A stretch of 64,000 nt of DNA from Gracilaria domingensis (taxonomy: Eukaryota > Rhodophyta > Florideophyceae > Gracilariales > Gracilariaceae), in contig VCMS01000145.1 of NCBI GenBank assembly GCA_022539475.1, forward strand, positions 1-64,000, in the 5' to 3' direction. The translations under genes and the position numbers were made by a program. This document shows positions 56,340 to 64,000 of this stretch, piece by piece. Numbering within the stretch: position 1 is the first letter of the stretch; every line of letters starts with the position of its first letter. The notes beneath the pieces were generated by a model that worked only from the letters and a program-made list of their open reading frames with translations, was not told where the DNA came from and did not search any database.

Positions 56340-56790
56340 TTACGGCTCAATGACGCACCACCTACAATCCTGATCCATGTAAATATCACCTTTGCCAATG
56401 CATTGCACAGCGCTTTCGCAAGTGCCAAGCACTAGCTGAGAGGCGTCGTCCGCGCAGTCTCTTACCGTCACGACTCCTGGCTCTTGAAACCACCCTACTT
56501 TCCGGGACCACGACGGCGAGAGCAAATCGATAGTGCTCTGCCATGCAGCATACGTGAAGTGAGCACATATTTGCCCCCGCGCGAGATGACCTCCCAAACG
56601 CGTTGCAGTTTGGGGATCTGCGAATCGTCCGACACAATGCGACTGCCGTCGGAGCTCACCGCAACGCGTATGACGCTGCCTGAGAGACCGCGGAGCGGCT
56701 CTCCGATGGTCTCGTAGCGTGATGCGTCCCTCTAAGTCGTTCGAATCAGACGAGGCAAGGATGTATGGGAGGATGTCAAAAGACGGGAAT
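56340..56790 (-). pseudogene. WD40-repeat remnant
   Basis: The minus strand reads ILASSDSNDLEGRITLRD, then in another frame TIGEPLRGLSGSVIRVAVSS and DGSRIVSDDSQIPKLQRVWE, the classic WD40 blade pattern (GEPLRGHxxxVxxVAxSxDGxRIVS...VW). Another frame gives VGWFQEPGVVTVRDCADDAS, probably part of a further blade. At least two frame changes occur within 450 bp and no intron boundary explains them. Short degenerate WD40 pieces are easy to over-read, so confidence is moderate. Confidence 0.5.
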
Positions 56791-56799
56791 TCGTGCGCA

Positions 56800-58328
56800 C
56801 TACGGCTGTAGTAATCACACTAGCTCATTGTGACAACAGAAGTAAGACACAAAATGGGTTAATGCCCGTCAGAGAGCAAGCGAAGGAAAGGCCATCCAAA
56901 CATAACATTGTTCTTCAGCATAAGAAACGCATTAGGCAACACATGCGCACATTTCACCGAGAAAACTTTCGTATTCGGGGATCGCGAGCCTTTTCTGCTC
57001 TCTACGAGTAGAAGTACGCATGCAGAACTACGCATAGTGGATCTCGATGACAGACCACAAACGAGAAAGTATTTTGTATCTCATGATTCTCCCAAAGCAT
57101 CGTGGTCGATCCTTTTCCCCTCGGCATGAGTTCCGTTCCATTCAAACCCAATTCCATCTCAATATCGTGCCCACTGACATCATTTCCTCGAACTTGCGCA
57201 GTGCATCGGTTATGAAGCTAAGCGCCAGCAATGGATCGACTACAAACAGTCCCTGCTGAGGTGGGTACACCCTAGCCAAATTTCATGCTCAGCTCGTTCT
57301 CTTGTGTGAATGTGTTGTGCGCTCTTGGATCTTGCTCCTCACCGCGTCTGCTTCACCCTTCACAGTTCCACCTGGCTTACGATTGGAGATGACATCGCAA
57401 CGTATCCTGATGATTGAGAAAGTACGAAGTTCGGCTGGAGACACTCGGCAGTTTTTCCTTTCGATCCAATCACGGAAGGAAGTGAGACTCTAAGCTCAGC
57501 CTTCGTCGAACTTCTCGCAATTCGTCGGTTCCCATTCCCAAGATGATAAGTGGGTCAAGAGGATGTGAGCTCCGAAGGAAAACTTCCAGAAGATGTTACA
57601 GACGTCGAGCACATTTCACATACGTAAAAGAATCACTTCGCAGAGCTTCGGTGTGGGGTGAGGCAGATCTGAGCTGACATGTGTGGAAAGTAGGAGAACG
57701 AAATCGAGCTGAGTGGGATCGACATCAACATGAACGGTTGGCGGCTACGTCCACCCCAGGTCGGTATGTATCGAGACGTTTGTAGCTGGGACGGTGCAGT
57801 TGACGTTTGCGGTCCACTACGTGTAGCTCGCTAGCTGGCAAGTGAAGTGTCGGCATCTGACTGGTCTTCGTGCAGCGGTGGTCGTGCTGGCAAAGGTGTC
57901 CACGTGAAGGCCGTGGCGCACGCAGCGACTCCACCAAAACGTATGGCAGGGTCATGTCAGACTGTAAACATTTGGTTAAAAGTATTCTTTTACTCAAAAG
58001 TTTCCAGATTCACGCGAGGTGGTTCTAGCAGCCACATGAACACGTGACCGTGGACAACAAACGATCTGTTGCTCTTCAGCATAAATGCCAGTGTCCAATC
58101 AAGCGTCATTCTGCCCATGACATGTACGTGTAGTCAGCTGTCCTCCTGGACCAGGAGTCCTGGTACGGGAAGCCTCCTTGCCTACGTCCGTTACACGTAT
58201 GGTAACATTTTGCGTGTCCTTGTGTCCACATTGAATACGTCTCACAATAGCCAGCAGCAGTCAATGGCCATTGATAGCAACGGCTGCTGACGCTCCGGCG
58301 ATCGGAATCACCTCCGACATCCAGATCT
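56800..58328. other. No supported gene
   Basis: Short ORFs on both strands without domains. A minus-strand run near 57260-57150 (FVVDPLLALSFITDALRKFE) looks protein-like and could belong to the WD40 remnant upstream. Positions about 58030-58095 resemble 63770-63835. Confidence 0.4.
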
Positions 58329-59234
58329 ATGCAATGTGGAAGTCGCGAAAACGGCATGAACCAAGAAGCGAACATCGGAGAATTAGAAGCCACCCGACAT
58401 ACTGTTGAAGATGCTCTTTTTCAGAATACCGCCGGTGACGAGGGCAACAGTTCGCAAGTTGCAGGAGCCCCGTTTGTGGAAAGCAGCAGGCTTCCCGCTG
58501 CTTCATCAAGGCCGCCTCAGTGGGAGAGTCGCGTTGCCGAAGCCTATCCGATACATCGTGGAGATGGCGTTCATCCTGCGTTATCCATTTTGAACCAGCT
58601 CCAAGGAGGTAACGAAGTTAACATCGGGTCCTCTGCGAACAATCTTCACGCCGAATACACATCAGCGCCGTCGTTAGCTACTCTGTTTCCTTCAGCACAA
58701 ACATCACAGGACAAAACTCTTCCAGCGAATGCTAACGCGCGAAGCATGTCAAACGAGCCACGTACTGGAAAAGTTTCGACTACTCTTGGCACACCGTTTG
58801 AACCTCCTGCTTGGCAGAAATGGCCTCCCAGTGTCCACATCCACAGAAATGGAGCACCCCAAGCCGCTCATGGAGATGATGCCGTTTACCGAACTCACAT
58901 TCGTGCGTTGTCAGAAAGGCTAAAATGCCAAACATGCCCCAAGTATTTCAATAACTTCTCATCATTGTCTAGACACAACGAAATGTGCAGAAATGGAAGC
59001 ACACAGATAAGAGAGGCCTATCCACGATCACGACTGACATTCGAATGCGGACACTGTCGGGCGGTGTTTGGAAACTACATCCTTCTCATACAGCACTTTG
59101 GTGGAGTGCATGGAAATCGAGGCCCGTCTTGTAAACGATGCAGTAGGGTTCTCCGATCTCATGGGGAACTTGAGAATCACATGAAGTTCTTCCACGGCAT
59201 CGAGTACAGGAAGTCTCCGTTCAGTGAGCGTTAA
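58329..59234 (+). CDS. C2H2 zinc-finger protein, three fingers
   Basis: 301 residues in one exon. The first 195 residues are Ser/Pro/Asn-rich and disordered. Finger 1 starts near residue 198 (LKCQTCPKYFNNFSSLSRHN with Cys as the last ligand), finger 2 near 238 (FECGHCRAVFGNYILLIQHF), finger 3 near 267 (SCKRCSRVLRSHGELENHMK). Linkers are long and lack TGEKP, so tight tandem DNA binding is not expected. A nuclear transcription-factor role is likely. The protein resembles the four-finger protein 3 kb downstream in layout (disordered N-terminus, fingers C-terminal), so the two may be an old tandem pair. The first Met may be too early; Met10 is an alternative. Confidence 0.75.
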   Translation: MQCGSRENGMNQEANIGELEATRHTVEDALFQNTAGDEGNSSQVAGAPFVESSRLPAASSRPPQWESRVAEAYPIHRGDGVHPALSILNQLQGGNEVNIGSSANNLHAEYTSAPSLATLFPSAQTSQDKTLPANANARSMSNEPRTGKVSTTLGTPFEPPAWQKWPPSVHIHRNGAPQAAHGDDAVYRTHIRALSERLKCQTCPKYFNNFSSLSRHNEMCRNGSTQIREAYPRSRLTFECGHCRAVFGNYILLIQHFGGVHGNRGPSCKRCSRVLRSHGELENHMKFFHGIEYRKSPFSER

Positions 59235-59715
59235 TGACCATGAGTAGATCGGATGATTTCTGTTCTTCTATCTCCAGGTGATCAAAGATATACATCGGAT
59301 TTCTTATGGCTTGGGATATATCCAAAGTTGGGAAGGTTTTGACGTGTAGAAGTGGAGAGATCTTGAAAAGCAAGTAGTAATAATACCTACTTAGTCACGA
59401 TCTGTGCCGCAGAACCAGCCTTACGATCAGCGGCCAGCGAGTATAACCGCATGGCTTTTGCAAGTATCTATTCTCGTGGCCGATCCACTTCCAGTAAACT
59501 TCTGAATATGAACTTATGCCCACCTGCTTTTCGGAAACGCCGCGGACTCGAACCTACACTGCTCTCGCGCTACGCGGATGGCAAGCAAACAGGCACAAGG
59601 GACCACAACAGAATCTGCTGTGTTGTACCCCCATCCTTCCGAGTGCTTCCTCCGAAGGCGGGTATGTATAGTGTTTTTATGTTGCGTGTTCAACAAGTAG
59701 CGTAGTCTTCTATCT
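59235..59715. other. Spacer after the zinc-finger gene
   Basis: 3' region of the zinc-finger gene. No ORF with a domain. Confidence 0.4.
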
Positions 59716-59755
59716 ACAATTGCGTGGATACGTTTTACACTATCCACGCAATTGT
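59716..59755. repeat. Perfect 15-bp hairpin
   Basis: ACAATTGCGTGGATA, a 10-nt loop, then TATCCACGCAATTGT, with every base paired. It could be a transcript 3' end structure or a small inverted-repeat element. Confidence 0.75.
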
Positions 59756-59765
59756 TTCCTGAAAG

Positions 59766-59825
59766 CGAAGTCGCAATTCTATTGCAGTTCTTCTTCTGAC
59801 TACAATTATATTGTAGTTCTTCTTT
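59766..59825. repeat. Imperfect tandem duplication, about 29 bp
   Basis: CAATTCTATTGCAGTTCTTC is followed by a near copy CAATTATATTGTAGTTCTTC 29 bp later. Confidence 0.6.
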
Positions 59826-59897
59826 GGGAGTCGACATTGCTGGTGCTATCAACACCATCTGCGAAAGTTAGATCTCCATTTGCCGAACCGTTTTTCA

Positions 59898-59963
59898 AAG
59901 ATGCTTCCGTTCCACGCCAAACCTCACAACGATTCCAGGTTTGGCGTGGACCAGAAGCATCTT
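59898..59963. ncRNA. Long hairpin, candidate small-RNA precursor
   Basis: Ten outer base pairs (AAGATGCTTC against GAAGCATCTT), a symmetric 3-nt internal loop (CGT/CCA), then 14 further pairs (TCCACGCCAAACCT against AGGTTTGGCGTGGA) around a 12-nt loop. The total fold is 66 nt. Size and shape fit a small pre-miRNA-like hairpin, but an inverted-repeat transposon relic is just as possible. No expression evidence. Confidence 0.4.
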
Positions 59964-59969
59964 CGGTAG

Positions 59970-60213
59970 CTCTATAAGGCTTTCTGCATTTCACTTCGCG
60001 ATCCACCCCGATAGCCTCTTTGACGTACTGGAGTGGAAAAAGCTGTCAGAAAGAGTTAAAAATCTGGCGAAAATATGTCTCAACATTAACATTATGTTAG
60101 CGCTTACAGTCTGTCGATGCCATAATATTATTCGTGTCAAGGATACATGTCTTGGAATCAAACATCCTTTATATTGCACACTCTCGTTCGCTCTCTGTTG
60201 ATCTTCATGTTTC
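59970..60213. other. Spacer, nothing seen
   Basis: No supported gene or repeat before the tandem array. Confidence 0.4.
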
Positions 60214-60528
60214 GGTAGTGTAGGAGACGCAGGGCAGGCAGCTACCTCCAAAGCTCTACTACACCGTACGGCAAATGCCGTACGCGTTCAGCAAGTCCCG
60301 TCAGGACGATGCTGCTCCGGTAGTGTAGGAGACGCAGAGCAGGCAACTACCTCCAAAGCTCTACTACACCGTACGGCAAATGCCGTACGCGTTCATGAAG
60401 TCCCATCAGGACGATGCTGCTCCGGTAGTGTAGGAGACGCAGAGCAGGCAACTACCTCTTAAGCTCTACTACACCGTACGGCAAATGCCGTACGCGTTCA
60501 GCAAGCCCCATCAGGATGATGCTGCTCC
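60214..60528. repeat. Tandem array, three 105-bp units
   Basis: Units start at 60214, 60319 and 60424 and are over 90% alike. Each begins GGTAGTGTAGGAGACGCAG and contains a perfect hairpin (CGTACGGCA-2 nt-TGCCGTACG). The period is exactly 35 codons, but the forward frame holding MPYAFSK meets a stop (GTGTAG) in every unit, so it is not a coding repeat in that frame. Confidence 0.9.
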
Positions 60529-61510
60529 TAGGGTGGATGTGGAGAGTAGAACAAGCCAAGCCACAATGGAAGACGATGAGACCGACTGGATCGCAAGCGC
60601 GAGCAGAGAACCGCGTTGGTTGAGAGCAGCGCTGCTTCAACTAATGTACAAGGTCACCGCCTGCCGCCAAAGATCTGCCATTCCTCGCACTGCTGTTTCC
60701 AATAAATTCTTTTCTTCGTCCCTCGAAAGTTCACTGAACATCATTCTGAGGGGAGGGGAAGGAGAGGACCTCTTCAAAAGAGCAAGGCCCCGTCTGATAT
60801 GAAATCAGTTATAGATACGAGGTCATAAACTTGACTCTCTTGGATCAAATGATGATGAGAATACTTTTTGTTCCATATCTGCTCGGATGTATTCCTTACT
60901 GAACTACTCACTTTACCTTTCGCCGCTCTGACCATCTCCGATTCCGGCCAGACATTTCCCTTTTTTTCTATTCATATCGCTTTTTGGGCCACTAGTAGAG
61001 GGTTCCATTCTACGTGAACCAGAGTTTCTCATCACATCCTCAATCATATGAAAATCTACAACCTTCCATGGATACATCCATCCGTTTTTCTCTCTCCCCT
61101 TTACGTGCTGGCTACTTCTCGGTCCCACACTAATTTGGACTTGTTTCAAGATCGTCAAATGTTCCTTCATGTTGCTTTTTTGGGCCAGAGGTTCTGGCCC
61201 TTTCTCAAGATTACTGAACACGTCACGGAGAATGAAAACGAAAGCAAAACTAATCCCCTCCATGTATTTTCTTGTTCCCCGCGCCGTGGCGTCAACAATT
61301 GAAATAGTTTCGAATTGAATCAAAATGGATCAACGGAGCATAGCTCTGTACTTCTCTATCAGCGGCGCCGGCGCAAGGCAATGCATAACTGATGAAGGTT
61401 GAGCAAGTCGACTACCGCCCAGAGGGAAGCATTCTTTTCCTGGATCTTACTACGACAATCCTTACTTTACCTTTCGTTATCCTGTGTGCCTGCCGTGAAA
61501 CAAACCTATC
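60529..61510. other. No supported gene
   Basis: A plus frame running out of the tandem array (to 60802; TDWIASASREPRWLRAALLQ) and a minus frame (61323-60913) look faintly protein-like but have no recognised domain. I leave both uncalled. Confidence 0.35.
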
Positions 61511-62347
61511 ATGGAAAGCCATTATCTTTCGAAGCAGTTCACGCAGTTTCTCCAACGAAGGTCTCTACACCATACCGGGATGGAACGGGATTGTACTCGA
61601 GGAAATCTCCCAGAAATTCAAGACTCATTTTCTCTTCTGGTGGACGTCCCGACCGAAGATCAAGAACATTCACGACTTCCTCCGATTCTGAGAATCTCCC
61701 CCACTCCTATTGCAGATCAGTGGCCGTCATCCTCTCGTGATTCCTCCCCTCGTGATTTTCAAACCATGACCGCCGCCGACGAAGCTGAGTCTGACATCGG
61801 CCACGTGGAACTCTCCGTCAATAGAAAAGCTATCTTCAAGCCTACACAGCACCAGAAATCGAAGATGTTCTCTTGCACTCTGTGCCGGAGAACCTTTGGC
61901 AGGAAGCATCATTTGAGGAGGCACATCGAAAATGTACATCACAACGTAAGTTATGCTTTTGCCAATGTCTCACATGGCTTCCACTCGCTAACAGATTCTC
62001 ATATCACCCTAACGTCATCCACATGCTCTCATCTTGTGCTCATGAACATGGTTGAACGTAAACAGAATCGAAGATTCGTTTGTCACATCTGCTCACATCC
62101 ATTTGACCAGAGACAAAACCTGGACCGTCACCTCTCAGCTGTTCATTTCATCTCAGATCTTTTCCACTGTGAGGTATGCGACGTTGCTTTCCCGCGAAGA
62201 GGAATGTTGAACTCTCACAAGAAGATAGTTCACCAAATCTTTGGCCGTTACAAATGTGATTCATGCCTCGCCTATTTCACCACAAAACATGATATGGATA
62301 CACATATCTCACGAGTTCATGAGACAGCTAGGATCGATCCTCAGTGA
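61511..62347 (+). CDS. C2H2 zinc-finger protein, four fingers, with a 120-bp in-frame intron
   Basis: As one frame, 278 residues. The ATG at 61766 (MTAADEAESDIGHVELSV) is an alternative, perhaps better, start. Fingers begin near residues 120 (FSCTLCRRTFGRKHHLRRHI), 189 (FVCHICSHPFDQRQNLDRHL), 218 (FHCEVCDVAFPRRGMLNSHK) and 247 (YKCDSCLAYFTTKHDMDTHI). Fingers 2-4 repeat every 29 residues. Positions 61946-62065 look like an intron (GTAAGTTATG...GTAAACAG, 120 bp). It has no stop and keeps frame, so it can be spliced or retained. Splicing brings finger 1 to 29 residues from finger 2, the same period, which strongly favours splicing. Likely nuclear DNA- or RNA-binding. Confidence 0.8.
   Translation: MESHYLSKQFTQFLQRRSLHHTGMERDCTRGNLPEIQDSFSLLVDVPTEDQEHSRLPPILRISPTPIADQWPSSSRDSSPRDFQTMTAADEAESDIGHVELSVNRKAIFKPTQHQKSKMFSCTLCRRTFGRKHHLRRHIENVHHNVSYAFANVSHGFHSLTDSHITLTSSTCSHLVLMNMVERKQNRRFVCHICSHPFDQRQNLDRHLSAVHFISDLFHCEVCDVAFPRRGMLNSHKKIVHQIFGRYKCDSCLAYFTTKHDMDTHISRVHETARIDPQ
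61946..62065 (+). other. Predicted 120-bp intron of the four-finger gene
   Basis: Donor AAC|GTAAGT and acceptor AAACAG|AAT. Its length is a multiple of three with no stop codon. Removal restores the regular 29-residue finger period. Confidence 0.75.
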
Positions 62348-63859
62348 TGATGCTTCTTAAACCTGCCTCTGTCGTTCAAACTATAGTGGAATCATACTAA
62401 TTCATGCACAGATGCATAAGTTTTCTCCATGATGGTTAGTGTTGAGTCTGTATGTGCTTCTCAGATCTCTTCCAGAGCTTGTAAAATGTCTGGCCATAAC
62501 GGTTTGCTTCAATCTTCTCGAAAGATTTGGACAACTCGTTTTATTCAATGAGTTCTGTCATTGTTTCAGAACCATTCTGAACTCAAGCTGAAGGGTAGTC
62601 CTCGTCGCATTTCCTATAGGATGGAATCACACTTGTATCACTTCAGAAACGTAAGACCCCAAGAACTCATCTTCCAAGCCTTTATATTCTGTAAGTGAGT
62701 GGTGCAGAAAGGGCCCAGAATTATCTACGCGAGCGAAAGTAGCTTGAAAAGCAGAACGAGTACCCCTGCTACCAAGCAAAAAGGGGAAGGTTGTGGACTA
62801 CAGGTTCAGGCGCAGTGTCGGCAAGAAGGAATCCAGACCATACCAGTCCACTACACTCCAAAAGCTTCCGATGCTAAACGTTTGCGAACTCATCGGGACT
62901 GAGATGGGGCAATTTTCCCTGTTTCCAGAATGGGCCGCATGAAATTCGCTTCCGCTTGCGACACATTTTGGATGTAGATTAGCCAAGGACAATGAACATC
63001 ATCACACCTCAAGATTCTCATCAACCGTTCTGATCGACTTCCATCAATGCCTCCTGATTTCCACGTCAAACTCAATTCCTCTCCAACGCTGTCGCGCTTT
63101 AGATCTTTTCCTCCTTCTATACGCAACGTTTCTCGCTAGAGCCAAGGTGGGCGGAGAAGGATCGAAGATCAATACCGCTAGTGCCGATAAAGAATACTTT
63201 AACAAAAGACGGCCCAAGCTTACTTCTTTCCCTTTTTAAACATCCGATGTTCTTTCTTTCTGTGTCTGTAGTTCAAGGCTGTCTCAAGTGGCGATTAGTG
63301 AAGAAATTGCTACACAATAAGGTATTGCTTCGGTGTGGAGGGAATCTACCGGATACTCGAAGTGCATTTCATGGGTGATTACGGCTTGCGGAATCGTTGG
63401 TGAGGTCGGCAATGGTTGGAGTTGTGTCGGAGCCAACGAAGACTACTCGAACGAAAAGCTGAATTCGGTGCTAGGGATGATCGGTGTCTTTCGAAGGGTG
63501 ACGGCGGTGAGAGCAGCCCCAACGCTGAATGGGCGGACTCGGCCACTCGGCCTCGCCGACGCCGGTGGGCGGGCAGCGCGATGTGGGCGGCAGCGGATGC
63601 GGCGGCCACCGGCGTCGACGGAGAGTTGTAGTTGTAGGCAGAGGGTTTTGGCCCAAAGGGGGGTTCTTGTCTTTACCTTGCGCTGCTGGACGTCGTGTAC
63701 AGGTTGAAAACGTGAGCCGTTGTGGCGCAACTCGCCCGAACTTTGAAAAATTATGCGGAAGCAAAGACTAGTTTTGCAGCCACGCTCGCGGTTGGGCGAC
63801 AAACGATCTGTTTCTCTTCAGCACAAATGCTACGCTGAGCACATTGTGCTGCACATCCA
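62348..63859. other. No supported gene
   Basis: Only short ORFs. 63,470-63,660 is GC-rich and open on both strands. A minus frame at 63126-62890 (LIYIQNVSQAEANFMRPILE) is protein-like but unrecognised. Confidence 0.4.
63797..63830. repeat. Dispersed repeat also at about 58054-58088
   Basis: Both loci share ACAAACGATCTGT followed by CTCTTCAGCA[TC]AAATGC, with weaker similarity upstream around GCAGCCAC. Probably pieces of one interspersed repeat. Confidence 0.55.
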
Positions 63860-63864
63860 GTTCC

Positions 63865-64000
63865 GGGACGTTCTGTCACTGGCATGTCACAAAAGTGACA
63901 TTCTGTCACTGAGATGTCAGTATGGTGGATGTCAATATGGTGACATTCTTTCACTGACATGGCGTTGGGATGACATTCTGTCACTGACATGTCGCTGTAT
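63865..64000. repeat. Minisatellite running off the window end
   Basis: Degenerate repeats of TGACATTCTGTCACTGACAT, spaced about 20-45 bp. On the minus strand they read as a repeated MSVTECH-like peptide, which I take as a by-product. Confidence 0.7.

Noticed and set aside
59540-59640. tRNA gene on the minus strand (B-box-like GGTTCGAGTCC)
   Set aside because: The T-stem and acceptor stem do not pair and no A box lies at the right distance.
60214-60528. CRISPR-like array
   Set aside because: The repeats are 105 bp, directly adjoining and without spacers, in a eukaryotic context. It is a simple tandem array.
63865-64000. Repeat protein (MSVTECH units) on the minus strand
   Set aside because: The units are spaced irregularly and the DNA is a minisatellite. 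The peptide repetition follows from the DNA.

Overview
The window is a piece of a eukaryotic nuclear genome that is poor in genes and full of transposable elements. Spliceosomal introns of about 57-120 bp with GTAAGT-type donors and CAG/TAG acceptors are visible. Gene-like islands include secreted proteins, C2H2 zinc-finger proteins, and remains of a CK1-type kinase, a ribokinase and a WD40 protein. Most of the rest is Ty3/gypsy, DIRS-like, Harbinger, other DDE, hAT and MITE DNA. The mix and the compact introns fit a red macroalga (florideophyte) best, but this is an inference and no marker gene settles it.

Layout: 1-4067 holds small ORFs and a CK1-like kinase fossil (about 2244-2986, minus). 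4068-13777 is a nearly whole Ty3/gypsy element (gypsy-A, minus) with LTRs of about 1.55-1.68 kb. 13.8-19.0 kb holds three broken genes: an unrecognised, possibly transposon-accessory gene, a ribokinase, and a protein with a PNUTS-like segment. 19185-21311 is a Harbinger transposase open in all visible parts but split by an 852-bp inverted-repeat insertion. 21527-21864 is a small piggyBac-like MITE with three hairpins. 22.2-23.1 kb and 32.6-33.3 kb (both minus) are two copies of an unrecognised family. 24.2-30.4 kb is a DIRS-like element (RT/RNase H, gag, tyrosine recombinase) whose recombinase is split by a hAT MITE with an 8-bp target duplication. 31.0-32.0 kb is a broken DDE transposase with an intron. 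33.5-38.15 kb is a stack of pieces: gypsy-B (plus), a gypsy-A relative (minus) and a DDE transposase tail (plus). 38.2-45.8 kb is mostly gene-free but carries a small secreted protein (40091-40603, minus) and a three-exon secreted metallo-beta-lactamase-fold protein (42747-43959, minus). 45848-54039 is a decayed chromovirus-like gypsy-C. 55.2-62.3 kb holds a cysteine-rich secreted protein, a WD40 remnant, two C2H2 genes, strong hairpins and a 3 x 105 bp tandem array. The window ends in a minisatellite.

Five points stand out. (1) Three insertions in three unrelated elements share GTGTNGAG...CTCNACAC ends and 3-bp target duplications; they look like one undescribed nonautonomous family. (2) Three divergent gypsy elements carry the same small domain after integrase, with exact W-x15-W-N-x12-G-x-[YF]-I spacing. 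(3) Gypsy-A has a duplicated domain of about 75 residues, with an acidic linker, between protease and RT. (4) Gypsy-C and an abutting inverted LTR piece are together flanked by a 5-bp repeat. (5) The DIRS-like element has its recombinase upstream of gag and RT, which is not the usual order.
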